64,000 nt of DNA from the NCBI GenBank assembly GCA_014360825.1, contig JACIWT010000003.1, forward strand, positions 151,148 to 215,147. The letters run 5' to 3'. Position 1 is the stretch's first letter. Each line of letters opens with the position of its first letter. The translations under genes and the position numbers were made by a program. Shown here in pieces: positions 17,452-26,294 of the stretch. The notes beneath the pieces are model-generated. The model ran no database searches. It was not told where the DNA came from and was given only the letters and a program-made list of their open reading frames with translations. Origin of the DNA: Chloroflexota bacterium. GTDB lineage: Bacteria; Chloroflexota; Anaerolineae; UBA2200; JACIWT01.

Positions 17452-18234
17452 TTAACGCCAGCGAGTCAGGATCTCCTCGCGCTGGAAGAGCCGAACACCC
17501 ACATACAGAGCGATCACATCAAGCAGGGCCAAGACCACAGCAGCGATGGCAAAAGCCCGGGTGGTGTAAAACACTTTGCCGGCTACCTGTAGCAGACTGA
17601 AGCCGACCAGGGGGATGATAATGAAGCCCGCAATCTGCTCTGCCACTCGGACGTCATTCACCCGAGATGAAACGATCACTGCCAGCGCCACCGACAGAAG
17701 GCAGCAGAGTGGCGCGATGATGAGCATAGCCAGCAGCCACATTAAGTTGACCAAGAGTGGCCTTACTGGCGGTGTGGCGAGGAACCACGCGCCCAGCGCG
17801 AAAATGCCGAAGGCAAGCCAAGTGGTCAGGACAGCAGGGATCGCCGCAGCCAGCGATTTGCCCAATAGGAGTTCCCCGACCGTGATCGGTGTAGCCAGGA
17901 GTGGTTCCAGGCTGCGCTGTTGTTTCTCGCCGATGATACTAAAAGAAGCAATGGTCATCGGGATGAACAGTGGCATCATGAGGAACATGAACAGGAACTG
18001 GCTGACGATGATAACCTGCATGACCTCATTTGGTGCCAGACCTGCCAACTGCGGCGCGACCCGGTAGTACATCTCCACCTCTTCGGCTGGCACTTCCTCC
18101 GCGCCCGTCAAGTGGAGCATAAGAAGTGGTATGGCTACTAGGAGCACGGGCACCAGAAACACGCTGAAAAGGAGGAGCCGGTTACGGATAACTTCCGTCC
18201 ACTCTTTACGAACGATCAAGATCACCTTTTTCAT
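17452..18234 (-). CDS. ABC-2 type transporter permease
   Basis: A 260-residue membrane protein with about six transmembrane segments. It opens with MKKVILIVRKEWTEVIRNR, the cytoplasmic amphipathic start typical of ABC-2/NatB-like permeases, and carries the central EKQQRSLEPLLATPITVGELL motif. It overlaps the ATPase gene by 4 bp (ATGA), so the two form one exporter. The substrate is not evident. Confidence 0.88.
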   Translation of the reverse strand: MKKVILIVRKEWTEVIRNRLLLFSVFLVPVLLVAIPLLMLHLTGAEEVPAEEVEMYYRVAPQLAGLAPNEVMQVIIVSQFLFMFLMMPLFIPMTIASFSIIGEKQQRSLEPLLATPITVGELLLGKSLAAAIPAVLTTWLAFGIFALGAWFLATPPVRPLLVNLMWLLAMLIIAPLCCLLSVALAVIVSSRVNDVRVAEQIAGFIIIPLVGFSLLQVAGKVFYTTRAFAIAAVVLALLDVIALYVGVRLFQREEILTRWR

Positions 18235-19148
18235 CGCCCGTCCTCTTTGACCAAAGCCAGGTATATTTCCTCCAGCGAATGCTCCAACTCTTTCACATAT
18301 TGCACTTCAGCCCCAGCGGTTGCCAACTGTCTGACGACGATCGGGTTCTGCCTTTCTGGGTCGTTTAGCCGAATGAGCATCTGCTTGTCGTCCATCCAGC
18401 GCACTTCTTGGACGAAATCCAACTCCTGCACAGCCTTCAGGAACCGATCCGAGCAGTTCGCCACTTGTACTACGGTTGTGCGTCCGAAGAGTCGGCGCCG
18501 GAGGTTCTCCGGGGTATCCACCGCGATGAGGCGAGTGCGCAATACTGCAATCCGATCGCATAAGCGCTCGGCTTCGTCCAGGTTGTGGGTACAGAGGAAG
18601 ATGGTGCGTCCCTCACCTCTTAACTCTTCAATGAATTCGCGGACGGTCTTTGCCGCCTCGGGGTCCAGGGCAGCGGTGGGCTCGTCCAGAAAGAGCAACT
18701 TGGGCTCATGAATGAGGGCACGGGCGAGGGCGAGTTTCTGCTTCATACCCTTTGAGAACTCGGCCACTGGCTCATCGCGTCGCTCCCACAGGCCGAGCAT
18801 GCGCAGATATTTCTCTACCTGTGGCCGATAGTTCTCCACTTCGTACATTTGCGCGTAGAAACTTAAGTTTGCCTCGGCGCTCAATTTCTCATACAGCCCT
18901 GGTGACTCAGTGAGAATACCCGTGGTGTGCCGGATGGCTATATTCTCTTGCCCAACCCGAAAGCCGTTGACAATAGCCTCCCCAGAACTGGGCGCGATCA
19001 GGCAAGCGAGCATGCGCACTGTGGTGGTCTTTCCTGCGCCGTTCGGACCCAGAAAACCGAATACTTCGCCCTCGTGTACATCCAGATCGAGGGACTCCAC
19101 CGCTGTCTTGCCATTGAACCGTTTGGTCAGTGCGTACGTCTTAATCAT
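18231..19148 (-). CDS. ABC transporter ATP-binding protein (partner of ABC-2 permease)
   Basis: A 305-residue ATPase with Walker A GPNGAGKTT, signature FSKGMKQKLALARAL, Walker B LLFLDEPTAALDP and the switch-His TH in CTHNLDEAERLCDR. The C-terminal extension of about 85 residues is typical of the NatA/DrrA group of exporters. It starts 6 bp downstream of surE and overlaps the permease by 4 bp. The transported substrate cannot be deduced. Confidence 0.9.
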   Translation of the reverse strand: MIKTYALTKRFNGKTAVESLDLDVHEGEVFGFLGPNGAGKTTTVRMLACLIAPSSGEAIVNGFRVGQENIAIRHTTGILTESPGLYEKLSAEANLSFYAQMYEVENYRPQVEKYLRMLGLWERRDEPVAEFSKGMKQKLALARALIHEPKLLFLDEPTAALDPEAAKTVREFIEELRGEGRTIFLCTHNLDEAERLCDRIAVLRTRLIAVDTPENLRRRLFGRTTVVQVANCSDRFLKAVQELDFVQEVRWMDDKQMLIRLNDPERQNPIVVRQLATAGAEVQYVKELEHSLEEIYLALVKEDGR

Positions 19149-19154
19149 AATCGC

Positions 19155-19952
19155 TCATTCTAACAGAGCCTGCAAGGCGTTCCAATCCGTGTGAGCACTT
19201 AGATCTATCGTGATCGGTGCAACGGACACCACCCGCTCCACCATCAGGGCGTAGATGTCAGAATCGGGCTCGGCTGCCTCTGGAGAGAAAACGCGCCGAT
19301 AACCGTTCATTTGTTTATTCCCATTCTCGTCTTCCGTCACAACGGATTGAAAATACCTCAATCGTGAGACCCGCGTCAGCCGCCAAGGCGTTGCGGGTGT
19401 GGCATCGCACGGTATATCTACCTTCAGCACGTCTACCCCTGTTGGTAGGCCATGAGCCAACACGCGCTCAGCAAAGTGGCGCGTGAAAACCGCTGCCACT
19501 GAGAAATCTACCTCCTCGCTGTGGGTGAGATGGAGCGATTCCTCCGTCTCCAGTGAGACGGCTAATCCAGGGATGCCGAAACTCGCACTCTCCAGGACTG
19601 CGCCCACGGTTCCTGAGATAGTGATGCCTGACCCTACGTTCTCCCCATAGTTGATACCGGAGATCACCAAATCTGGCAGCCGTGGAGCGAAGCGGAGCAG
19701 CCCGTGACGCACTGCTGTCGCTGGTGATGAGGTCAGTGCAAAAGTTTCGACTCTCTTGCCTCGGATACTCATGTTGTGGCGGGTTGTCTCAACTGGCCCA
19801 GGCGGGAAACTCCGGCTGGAGCCCGATTGTTGGTCCCGAGGGGCTACAACGAGCACGTCGCCCAGATCGTAAACAGCCTCCACTGCCGCGCGCAGGCCCG
19901 GCGATTCGATCCCATCATCATTGGTGATGAGAATCAATGGTCGATCTCCCAA
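19155..19952 (-). CDS. surE: 5'-nucleotidase SurE
   Basis: A 265-residue SurE phosphatase, which removes phosphate from nucleoside 5'- and 3'-monophosphates in a metal-dependent manner. Hallmarks are ITNDDGIESPGL (metal-binding NDDG), a basic-polar loop at QQSGSSRS and SGINYGENVGSGITISGTVGAV. The start is a TTG at 19952 with GGAGG six bases upstream. It is the first gene of a six-gene minus-strand operon (surE, ATPase, permease, lipoprotein, helicase, PrsW). The linkage looks like simple co-transcription rather than one pathway. Confidence 0.93.
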   Translation of the reverse strand: MGDRPLILITNDDGIESPGLRAAVEAVYDLGDVLVVAPRDQQSGSSRSFPPGPVETTRHNMSIRGKRVETFALTSSPATAVRHGLLRFAPRLPDLVISGINYGENVGSGITISGTVGAVLESASFGIPGLAVSLETEESLHLTHSEEVDFSVAAVFTRHFAERVLAHGLPTGVDVLKVDIPCDATPATPWRLTRVSRLRYFQSVVTEDENGNKQMNGYRRVFSPEAAEPDSDIYALMVERVVSVAPITIDLSAHTDWNALQALLE

Positions 19953-20122
19953 GATGAGCCTCCGTGATGTACTATTTTCTTGCAGGCAAGCGGGCGAACG
20001 GCGCGCCGCTCGCCCTGCTCGCTATTGCGGCCAGTATTATCGCCTATTTGAGAACGGCAGTCAAGGTCAATCTTTCAAGGTTTTTCACTTGCTCTGCGGG
20101 CCGGAGCGACTACAGGTCAGCG

Positions 20123-20151
20123 TTGCTCGTGTGCGCAAAACGTGCTATACT
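20123..20151 (+). promoter_or_regulatory. Sigma70-type promoter of the glycosyltransferase gene
   Basis: TTGCTC (20123-20128), 17-bp spacer, TATACT (20146-20151), about 80 bp before the start codon. It lies within the 278-bp divergent region between surE and the glycosyltransferase, in which no small gene is seen. Confidence 0.6.
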
Positions 20152-20230
20152 TGTAGGCTGCATCCCGCAAGGGATCTTCGTTCTGCCAGGCTGCGGTGGA
20201 ATAGACTGTCAACTGAAGGAAAGAATTTCG

Positions 20231-21703
20231 TTGATGTTATTCGTCGAAATCACCTACTTATTTTGCACCCTGCTCCTGGCCATCTATGGTCTGAACAGCC
20301 TATACCTTATCTGGCGATTCTGGCGCACGCGGAAACGGGACGTGCCCCGCCCACCCGATCCAGATATATGGCCCACCGTCACTGTGCAATTGCCTATCTA
20401 TAATGAATTGTATGTGATAGAGCGGTTGCTGGGTGCGGTAACGGCGCTGGATTACCCGAAGGATCGGCTTCAAATCCAGATACTCGATGATTCCACTGAT
20501 GAGACGGCCACTGTCGTCCGCCGCGCTGTAGCCCAATACCGTGCCCGAGGCTACGACATCTCCTGCATTCATCGCCACGTCCGGCGTGGGTATAAGGCTG
20601 GCGCGCTTGCCGACGGACTTCGCTTAGCCCGGGGCGAACTAATTGCTATCTTCGATGCCGATTTCGTGCCCAGCCGGGATTTCCTGTGCCAAACGGTGCC
20701 CTACTTCGCCATGCCGGATCTTGGCTGTGTCCAGACCCGCTGGGAACATGTGAACGGGGATTATTCGACCTTCACCCGTGCGCAGGCGATGGGTATTGAC
20801 GCCCATTTCTTCGTGGAGCAAGCAGCGCGCAGTCAGAGCGATCTCTTCATGAACTTCAACGGCTCTGGTGGCGTGTGGCGGCGGGAATGCATTGTCTCGG
20901 CTGGGGGTTGGCAAGGCGATGTGTTGACTGAAGATTTGGATCTTAGTTATCGCGCTCAACTTCAGGGCTGGCGCATCCTCTTTTTGTCTTACGTAAGCGT
21001 ACCTGGTGAACTGCCACCACAGATGGATGCTCTGCGCCGGCAACAATTCCGCTGGGCCAAAGGGAGCATCCAGACAGCGCGCAAACTGCTCCTACCCCTA
21101 CTATGCTCTCGCCAGCCACTGCGCATCAGATTAGAGGGCGCTATTCATCTGACCAACTACCTGGTCCACCCCATTGTGCTCGTTATGCTTTTGCTTATGC
21201 TACCGCTTAGTCTGAGCCCCAACCATCTATCTGGCCTCCTGCCCTACTCACTTCTGCCGGCCCTTGGTCCACCTTTGTTGGTAGCAGTCGCGGCGATGCA
21301 GCGGGGCAAACCATATCGTTATTGGCCCCTCTCCATGCTCTTGCTGCTTCTCATTGGGACAGGACTATCACTGAGCAATGCAATAGCCGTGGCGGAAGCC
21401 GTCCTGGGGCGGGGGAGCGAGTTTCAGCGCACGCCGAAGTTCAATGTTCGCAGCCTCCATGATCGCTGGGAGCGGAGCATTTACTCGCTGCCACACGATT
21501 GGAAGCCATGGTGCGAACTGGCGTTGAGCGCGCTCGCGCTTATGCTGATGCTGTTCGTTTCTGTTCAACAGAAGCATATCCCCTCACCCTGGCTGGCGGT
21601 GTACACTCTGGGCTATGGTTATGTGGGTCTGCTCAGTCTGTCTCAGTCATGGCGACAGCGCCGTGCACCCAAAATACGCCCGGCACTGGCAGGTCGGATG
21701 TGA
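20231..21703 (+). CDS. Family 2 processive glycosyltransferase (cellulose synthase-like)
   Basis: A protein of about 490 residues with one N-terminal membrane segment, a cytoplasmic GT-A domain and about four C-terminal membrane segments. The processive GT2 signature is complete: LDDSTDET, FDADFVPS, TEDLDLSYRAQLQGW and QQFRWAKGS (QxxRW). Such enzymes polymerise beta-linked sugars or glucosylate lipids at the membrane. TTG 20231 and ATG 20234 are adjacent start options behind an AAGGAAAG ribosome-binding site. An open frame runs back to 19964, but the promoter lies inside it and that part lacks family similarity. The product is unknown. Confidence 0.87.
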   Translation: MMLFVEITYLFCTLLLAIYGLNSLYLIWRFWRTRKRDVPRPPDPDIWPTVTVQLPIYNELYVIERLLGAVTALDYPKDRLQIQILDDSTDETATVVRRAVAQYRARGYDISCIHRHVRRGYKAGALADGLRLARGELIAIFDADFVPSRDFLCQTVPYFAMPDLGCVQTRWEHVNGDYSTFTRAQAMGIDAHFFVEQAARSQSDLFMNFNGSGGVWRRECIVSAGGWQGDVLTEDLDLSYRAQLQGWRILFLSYVSVPGELPPQMDALRRQQFRWAKGSIQTARKLLLPLLCSRQPLRIRLEGAIHLTNYLVHPIVLVMLLLMLPLSLSPNHLSGLLPYSLLPALGPPLLVAVAAMQRGKPYRYWPLSMLLLLLIGTGLSLSNAIAVAEAVLGRGSEFQRTPKFNVRSLHDRWERSIYSLPHDWKPWCELALSALALMLMLFVSVQQKHIPSPWLAVYTLGYGYVGLLSLSQSWRQRRAPKIRPALAGRM

Positions 21704-21754
21704 GACGATCGTAGTGTATAGCGCTGCGCCGAGGTTATGAGACATCACGCGATT

Positions 21755-21781
21755 TTGCGTTCGCTTCGGTTATGCTATAAT
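21755..21781 (+). promoter_or_regulatory. Extended -10 promoter upstream of tRNA-Arg
   Basis: TGCTATAAT gives a perfect extended -10 (TATAAT at 21776-21781) 15 bp before the tRNA. A weak TTGCGT at 21755-21760 could serve as -35 with a short 15-bp spacer. Confidence 0.6.
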
Positions 21782-21795
21782 GGATGTGAACGAAT

Positions 21796-21869
21796 GCCCC
21801 TGTAGCTCAGTGGACAGAGCGAGGGCGTCCTAAGCCCTGTCGTCGGGGGTTCGAGTCCCTCCAGGGGCG
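21796..21869 (+). tRNA. tRNA-Arg (anticodon CCT)
   Basis: A full cloverleaf is visible: acceptor GCCCCTG/CAGGGGC, anticodon stem AGGGC/GCCCT with loop GTCCTAA (anticodon CCT), and a T-arm with TTCGAGT. The discriminator base is G21869 and CCA is not encoded. It reads the rare AGG arginine codon. The uridine kinase gene starts 68 bp downstream with no hairpin between, so the two may share a transcript. Confidence 0.95.
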
Positions 21870-21937
21870 CTGTCCGGGTAGTGAGAGGTCATTTTTCGGG
21901 GCGAGTTGGCTTCTGCTTGTACAGTTTTGTGAGCCTT

Positions 21938-22561
21938 ATGACTATCTCTTCCCTGATCATCGGTGTCGCTGGTGGAACGGCGTCGGGCAAGACGACCGTA
22001 GTCGAGGCTATCCTCGATCGCGTGGGCCGAGAGCGCATCGCCTATATCCAGCACGACTCGTACTACAAAGACCTCAGCCACCTGCCCTTCGAGGAGCGAA
22101 GGCGCTTCAACTTCGACCATCCCGATGCACTGGAGACCGATCTCCTCATCCGACACCTCCAGTCTTTGCGGAACGGCCGACCCGTTGAGGTGCCCGTCTA
22201 TGACTTCACCTGCTATTGTCGGCTGCCCGAAACGCGACATGTCGAACCACGTCCGGTGATCATCATTGAGGGATTACTCCTCCTCGCCGAACCGGCGCTC
22301 CGTGACTTAATGGACGTCAAAATCTACGTGGATACAGACGCTGACCTGCGCTTCATCCGTCGCCTCAAGCGTGACGTGGCAGAGCGAGGCCGCACGGTGG
22401 ACTCGGTGATCGAACAATACCTGGCTACCGTGCGCCCGATGCACCTGGAATTCGTGGAGCCTTCCAAACGCTATGCCGACGTGATTATCCCGACTGGGGG
22501 ACAGAACGTTGTGGCCCTGGATTTGGTGACGGCGCGAATTCTGTCTTTGCTGGGTGAGTAA
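21938..22561 (+). CDS. udk: Uridine kinase
   Basis: A 207-residue uridine/cytidine kinase that phosphorylates uridine or cytidine with ATP or GTP in pyrimidine salvage. P-loop GGTASGKTT lies at the N-terminus, followed by QHDSYYKD, NFDHPDALE and the C-terminal RFIRRLKRDVAERGR lid. The ATG at 21938 gives the usual family length; the upstream 19 codons of the frame show no homology. It overlaps the psuG frame, and together the two handle uridine and pseudouridine-5'-phosphate, a coherent nucleoside salvage pair. Confidence 0.93.
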   Translation: MTISSLIIGVAGGTASGKTTVVEAILDRVGRERIAYIQHDSYYKDLSHLPFEERRRFNFDHPDALETDLLIRHLQSLRNGRPVEVPVYDFTCYCRLPETRHVEPRPVIIIEGLLLLAEPALRDLMDVKIYVDTDADLRFIRRLKRDVAERGRTVDSVIEQYLATVRPMHLEFVEPSKRYADVIIPTGGQNVVALDLVTARILSLLGE

Positions 22562-23504
22562 ACCCATTTTCTCCAAACTTAGCAATGCTATGCGAATACA
22601 CCCCTATGTGAAATGCGCCTTGGATGCCGGTGAGGCCGTTGTGGCCATGGAGTCCACACTCATCAGCCACGGCCTTCCTTTTCCGGAGAACCTGCAGGTG
22701 GCCCAGGCAATGGAACAGGCCATACGTGCCGAGGGCGCGATCGCAGCCACCATCGCTATCCTCAGCGGCGAACCCATTATAGGTTTGGACAATGCTCAGA
22801 TGGAGTACATCGCCCGGAGCAAAGAGGTGCGCAAATGTAGCCGGCGCGATTTGGCCATCGTCGTAGCCAAGGGACTGGATGGGGCCACGACAGTCTCCGG
22901 GACAATGGCTTTGGCACATAAGGCGGGCATCCGCGTCTTCGTCACCGGCGGCATCGGGGGAGTACACCGCGGTCATCCTTTCGATGTCTCGGCGGACTTG
23001 GAGGAACTGGCCCGCACGCCTATGATAGTGGTCTGCTCAGGGGCCAAAGCGCTTTTGGACCTGGAGGCAACCCGGGAGCGCTTGGAGACGCTTGGCGTGC
23101 CTGTTCTGGGATACCAGACGGATCACTTCCCGGCCTTCTACACCCGGGAGAGCGAGCTGTCGGTGGATATGCGTGTAGATGGACCAGGGGAAGTCGTGGC
23201 TATTGCCCGGGCGCGAGATGAATTAGGACTCCAGGCTGCAGTGCTTGTAACGGTGCCTGTGCCGAGGGAGGACGAACTGCCTCGCGAGGAAGCCGAAAGC
23301 GCCATCGGAGAGGCAGTTCGGCTGGCAGAAGAAAAAGGCATACGCGGGGAAATGGTCACGCCCTTCATTTTGGCTCGAGTTGCTGAATTGACACAGGGAC
23401 GTAGCCTGCGCGCTAATCTCAGCCTATTGGTCAACAACGCTCGGGTGGGCGCACGTATCGCCCGGGCCTTTGTAGTTGGACAAATGACATCTTTTGTGCT
23501 ATGA
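22554..23504 (+). CDS. psuG: Pseudouridine-5'-phosphate glycosidase
   Basis: A protein of 304-316 residues of the PsuG family, which reversibly splits pseudouridine 5'-phosphate into uracil and ribose 5-phosphate. Family signatures are AMESTLISHGLP, the catalytic-lysine region KGLDGATTVSGTM, FVTGGIGGVHRG, and NPFILARVAELT-like and SLxANLSLLVNNA motifs near the end. The start is uncertain: GTG at 22554 overlaps the udk stop, while ATG at 22590 gives a more typical N-terminus (MRIHPYV). No PsuK kinase is adjacent, so pseudouridine must be phosphorylated elsewhere or by another enzyme. Confidence 0.92.
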   Translation: MSKPIFSKLSNAMRIHPYVKCALDAGEAVVAMESTLISHGLPFPENLQVAQAMEQAIRAEGAIAATIAILSGEPIIGLDNAQMEYIARSKEVRKCSRRDLAIVVAKGLDGATTVSGTMALAHKAGIRVFVTGGIGGVHRGHPFDVSADLEELARTPMIVVCSGAKALLDLEATRERLETLGVPVLGYQTDHFPAFYTRESELSVDMRVDGPGEVVAIARARDELGLQAAVLVTVPVPREDELPREEAESAIGEAVRLAEEKGIRGEMVTPFILARVAELTQGRSLRANLSLLVNNARVGARIARAFVVGQMTSFVL

Positions 23505-23505
23505 T
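23476..23505 (+). promoter_or_regulatory. Candidate promoter of the ECF-coaX operon
   Basis: TTGGAC (23476-23481), 18-bp spacer, TATGAT (23500-23505), overlapping the last codons of psuG. Transcription from here would give a leader of about 180 nt before ecfA1. Confidence 0.5.
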
Positions 23506-23517
23506 AATATTAAACCA

Positions 23518-23660
23518 TCCACCGCAGACGAGCGGGGGTGAGGTTTACCTACCTTCAAGCGAATAGGGAAGACCCCAGGCGCTTGGATCGTGTGCGACCG
23601 AGACGACCGCAGGTTTGGTCTTCGTGGCTTGCGGGTTTCCGGCGTGACTGGGGCCCGCAA
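23518..23660 (+). promoter_or_regulatory. Structured 5' leader upstream of the ECF operon (possible riboswitch)
   Basis: The leader contains several stems. One is an 8-bp stem TTCAAGCG (23554-23561) / CGCTTGGA (23580-23587), with one G-U pair and an inner GGG-AAGA-CCC hairpin. A second is CCGCA (23607-23611) / TGCGG (23630-23634). A third near 23519-23540 pairs CCACCGC with GCGGGGGTG. No known riboswitch class is recognised by eye. A ligand-sensing or attenuator role is inferred only from structure and from its place before a vitamin transporter. Confidence 0.35.
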
Positions 23661-23690
23661 TTTGTTTTCCCAGCACTTTGGCGAAGGATA

Positions 23691-24530
23691 ATGGAACCGC
23701 TGATCCGTGTGGAAAATCTGGAATATGTCTACCCCATAGGTCGGGGAGGGGGAATTCCTGCCCTGCGTGGCATCCATTTGAACATTCAGAAGGGGGAGTA
23801 TGTCGCTATCATTGGTGCTAACGGTTCGGGCAAATCTACCCTGGTCCGGCACCTGAATGCCCTGCTCCTACCCACCAAAGGCGACGTCTGGGTAAATGGT
23901 TGGAACACTCGCGACGCGGATCATATCCGTGACATCCGTCAGACAGTGGGCATGGTCTTTCAAGTGCCGGACAACCAAATTGTGGCCACGGTGGTGGAAG
24001 AAGATGTGGCTTTCGGCCCGGAGAACCTCGGCGTCCCTGATGAAGAACTGCCCGCGCGTGTAGCCTGGGCCCTGGAGACAGTGGGGCTCTTGGCTCAGGC
24101 CAAACGCGCCTCTCACCTCCTCTCGGCGGGGCAAAAACAGCGGTTGGCTATCGCTGCGGCTTTGGCGATGAAGCCGCGTTGCCTGATTTTGGACGAGGCA
24201 ACGGTCATGCTGGACCCGGTTGGTCAGGCGCAGTTGCTTGAGACAGTTCGTCGCCTCCACCACGAAGGCACCACGATCATTGCTGTGACGCATATGATGG
24301 AGGAAGCAGTGGAGGCAGGCAGAGTTGTAGTGTTACATGAAGGCCGGGTAGCAATGGAGGGTACCCCTGCTCAAGTGTTCAGCGACGCTGGTGCACTGCG
24401 TCGTCTCGGCTTGGATGTGCCTCCGATCTCTCGATTGGCCCATCTGCTGGCCGAGCGTCAACCGGGGTTTCCCACCGACATTTTGACAGTGGACGCGTTC
24501 GCCGATGCAGTGTGCCCAACAACGAGGTGA
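23691..24530 (+). CDS. ecfA1: Energy-coupling factor transporter ATPase 1
   Basis: A 279-residue ATPase of the ECF (CbiO-like) type. Walker A is GANGSGKST, the Q-loop is FQVPDNQIVATVVEEDVAFGP, the signature is LSAGQKQRLAIA and Walker B is CLILDEATVMLDP. DNQI before VEEDVAFGPEN is typical of ECF ATPases. The ATG at 23691 with GAAGGA just upstream matches the usual length; the frame extends 51 codons further back into the structured leader, which I exclude. It pairs with the next gene to power one membrane complex. Confidence 0.9.
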   Translation: MEPLIRVENLEYVYPIGRGGGIPALRGIHLNIQKGEYVAIIGANGSGKSTLVRHLNALLLPTKGDVWVNGWNTRDADHIRDIRQTVGMVFQVPDNQIVATVVEEDVAFGPENLGVPDEELPARVAWALETVGLLAQAKRASHLLSAGQKQRLAIAAALAMKPRCLILDEATVMLDPVGQAQLLETVRRLHHEGTTIIAVTHMMEEAVEAGRVVVLHEGRVAMEGTPAQVFSDAGALRRLGLDVPPISRLAHLLAERQPGFPTDILTVDAFADAVCPTTR

Positions 24531-24535
24531 TCTCG

Positions 24536-25408
24536 ATGGCGCTGGATGGTACACCCTGGATCGAAGTGGAAGATTTGCATCACACCTACCTGAAAGGGAC
24601 ACCCTTGGAGGCAGTGGCCCTCCGCGGGGTCAGTCTCAAGGTTTGGCCTGGGGAGATAGTGGGACTAGTGGGGCCGACTGGCTCGGGCAAATCCACTTTG
24701 CTGCAGCATCTCAACGGCCTGCTTCGCCCCCAGCGGGGGATGGTGCGTGTGCTTGGTATGGACTTGGGTGATCCCTCTGTGGATGTGCGCCGGGTGCGCC
24801 GACGGGTTGGACTCCTCTTCCAGTACCCAGAGGACCAACTGTTTGAACGATATGCAGGCGACGACGTCGCTTTCGGGCCCCGCAATATGGGTTTGCCTTT
24901 GGCGGAAGTTCGCACTCGTGTGAAAGCGGCGATGGACGCAGCGGGCTTGCCCTTTGATACATACAAAGACCGGCTGACTCTCACCCTCAGTGGAGGTGAA
25001 CGGCGAAGGTTGGCATTGGCTGGCGTGTTAGCATTGGAACCGCAGGTGTTGCTATTAGATGAGCCGACTGCAGGATTGGATCCCCATGGACATCGATCCC
25101 TTTTATCCTTGCTTACTCGTTGGCGGGATCAGAGTGAGCGATCTATTGTGCTAACGTCGCACAACATGGATGATCTGGCTCTGTTGGCTGACCGATTGTA
25201 CGTGCTGGTGGATGGGCAAATCATCCGCGAGGGGACACCTCGCGAGGTATTCAGCGATCCTGGTTTTCTCCTGGAACATGGGCTTGGCTTACCGACCGCG
25301 ACCCAGGTAGTGCGAAGTCTCCACCAGCGAGGTTGCCAAATACCCGCAACTCTACTGACAATGGAAGAAGTCGTTGAGGCGATCACGGAATTGGTCTACC
25401 GTGTCTGA
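24536..25408 (+). CDS. ecfA2: Energy-coupling factor transporter ATPase 2
   Basis: A 290-residue ECF ATPase: GPTGSGKST, FQYPEDQLFERYAGDDVAFGP, LSGGERRRLALAG and LLLDEPTAGLDPHG. The YPEDQLFE sequence is characteristic of the second ECF ATPase. The ATG at 24536 lies 5 bp after the ecfA1 stop, with GAGGTG in the ribosome-binding position. It probably forms the ATPase heterodimer with EcfA1 and couples to EcfT through the latter's cytoplasmic helices. Confidence 0.9.
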   Translation: MALDGTPWIEVEDLHHTYLKGTPLEAVALRGVSLKVWPGEIVGLVGPTGSGKSTLLQHLNGLLRPQRGMVRVLGMDLGDPSVDVRRVRRRVGLLFQYPEDQLFERYAGDDVAFGPRNMGLPLAEVRTRVKAAMDAAGLPFDTYKDRLTLTLSGGERRRLALAGVLALEPQVLLLDEPTAGLDPHGHRSLLSLLTRWRDQSERSIVLTSHNMDDLALLADRLYVLVDGQIIREGTPREVFSDPGFLLEHGLGLPTATQVVRSLHQRGCQIPATLLTMEEVVEAITELVYRV

Positions 25409-26279
25409 ATTCGAACTGCTACGCTCGGTGACTCTTGGGCAGTACCTGCCCACGGGGTCCTTTCTACATCGGGTGGACCCCAGAGCCAAACTAGCAATGG
25501 GGATATTGTTGGTCGTGGGCGCTATTGCGACCTCCAGTCTGACCGGCTTAACCTTCGTCCTGACAATAGTAGTGGTCGGGTTCATAGTGGCCCACATCCC
25601 GCTGGGGTATGGACTTTCTGGCATCAAGCCGATGTGGCCCTTCCTGGTCCTCTTGGCTTTGCTCCAGGTGGTGGCCATCCCCCAGAATGATGTGAACACG
25701 GTGGTACTGGCGCAGTGGTGGTTTATTACCCTGACGGTTAGAGATTTGATCGCTGCCGCTTTGCTTTTTCTGAGATTCACAGTGATGGTTTGGGGTTTGA
25801 GCCTGCTTTCCTTTACTACCACAACTACAGAATTGACCCACGGCACTGAGCACTTACTCAGGCCATTACAGCGCCTAGGCCTGCCCACTCATGAATTCGC
25901 GCTAATGGTCAACATTGCTCTCAGGTTTGTGCCTTTGCTGGCTGAAGAAACAGAGCGGTTGATGAAGGCCCAGGCCTCGCGGGGCGCGGACTTTGGCGGC
26001 GGACGTCAGCTGAATTTTATCCAACGGACGCGCAAACTAATCCCTTTGCTGGTTCCACTTTTCTTATCCAGCCTCCAACGGGCGGAGGACCTCATCCTGG
26101 CAATGGAAGCCCGTTGTTACACCGGGGGCAGGGGGCGCACACATTTGATTCATTTGCATGCCTCGTGCGTGGATTATCTGGTTTTGTTTCTCATCTTCGC
26201 TGTTTTGGCTGTGGCCATTGCGACTGGAATTTTTTCCGCCGACCTTGTGGCCTGGCGGATTCTGCAAAATCTAATGTAA
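25401..26279 (+). CDS. ecfT: ECF transporter transmembrane (T) component
   Basis: About 292 residues with five or six membrane segments and the EcfT signature near LHRVDPRAKLAMGI. The coupling helix has AQASRGADF and ILAMEARCYTGG (the Ala-Arg-Gly-type motifs that contact the two ATPases). The GTG at 25401 overlaps the ecfA2 end by 8 bp; a TTG at 25374 is the longer alternative. It is the scaffold linking ATPases and substrate-binding S component. Confidence 0.88.
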   Translation: MSEFELLRSVTLGQYLPTGSFLHRVDPRAKLAMGILLVVGAIATSSLTGLTFVLTIVVVGFIVAHIPLGYGLSGIKPMWPFLVLLALLQVVAIPQNDVNTVVLAQWWFITLTVRDLIAAALLFLRFTVMVWGLSLLSFTTTTTELTHGTEHLLRPLQRLGLPTHEFALMVNIALRFVPLLAEETERLMKAQASRGADFGGGRQLNFIQRTRKLIPLLVPLFLSSLQRAEDLILAMEARCYTGGRGRTHLIHLHASCVDYLVLFLIFAVLAVAIATGIFSADLVAWRILQNLM

Positions 26280-26294
26280 TTCAAGGAGGGAACT

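Noticed and set aside
19964..20230. N-terminal extension of the glycosyltransferase frame
   Set aside because: It contains the predicted promoter and lacks similarity to the family; the start near 20231-20234 gives the expected first membrane helix.
23538..23690. N-terminal extension of EcfA1
   Set aside because: It is Arg/Pro/Trp-rich, overlaps the structured leader, and the ATG at 23691 gives the normal ATPase length.
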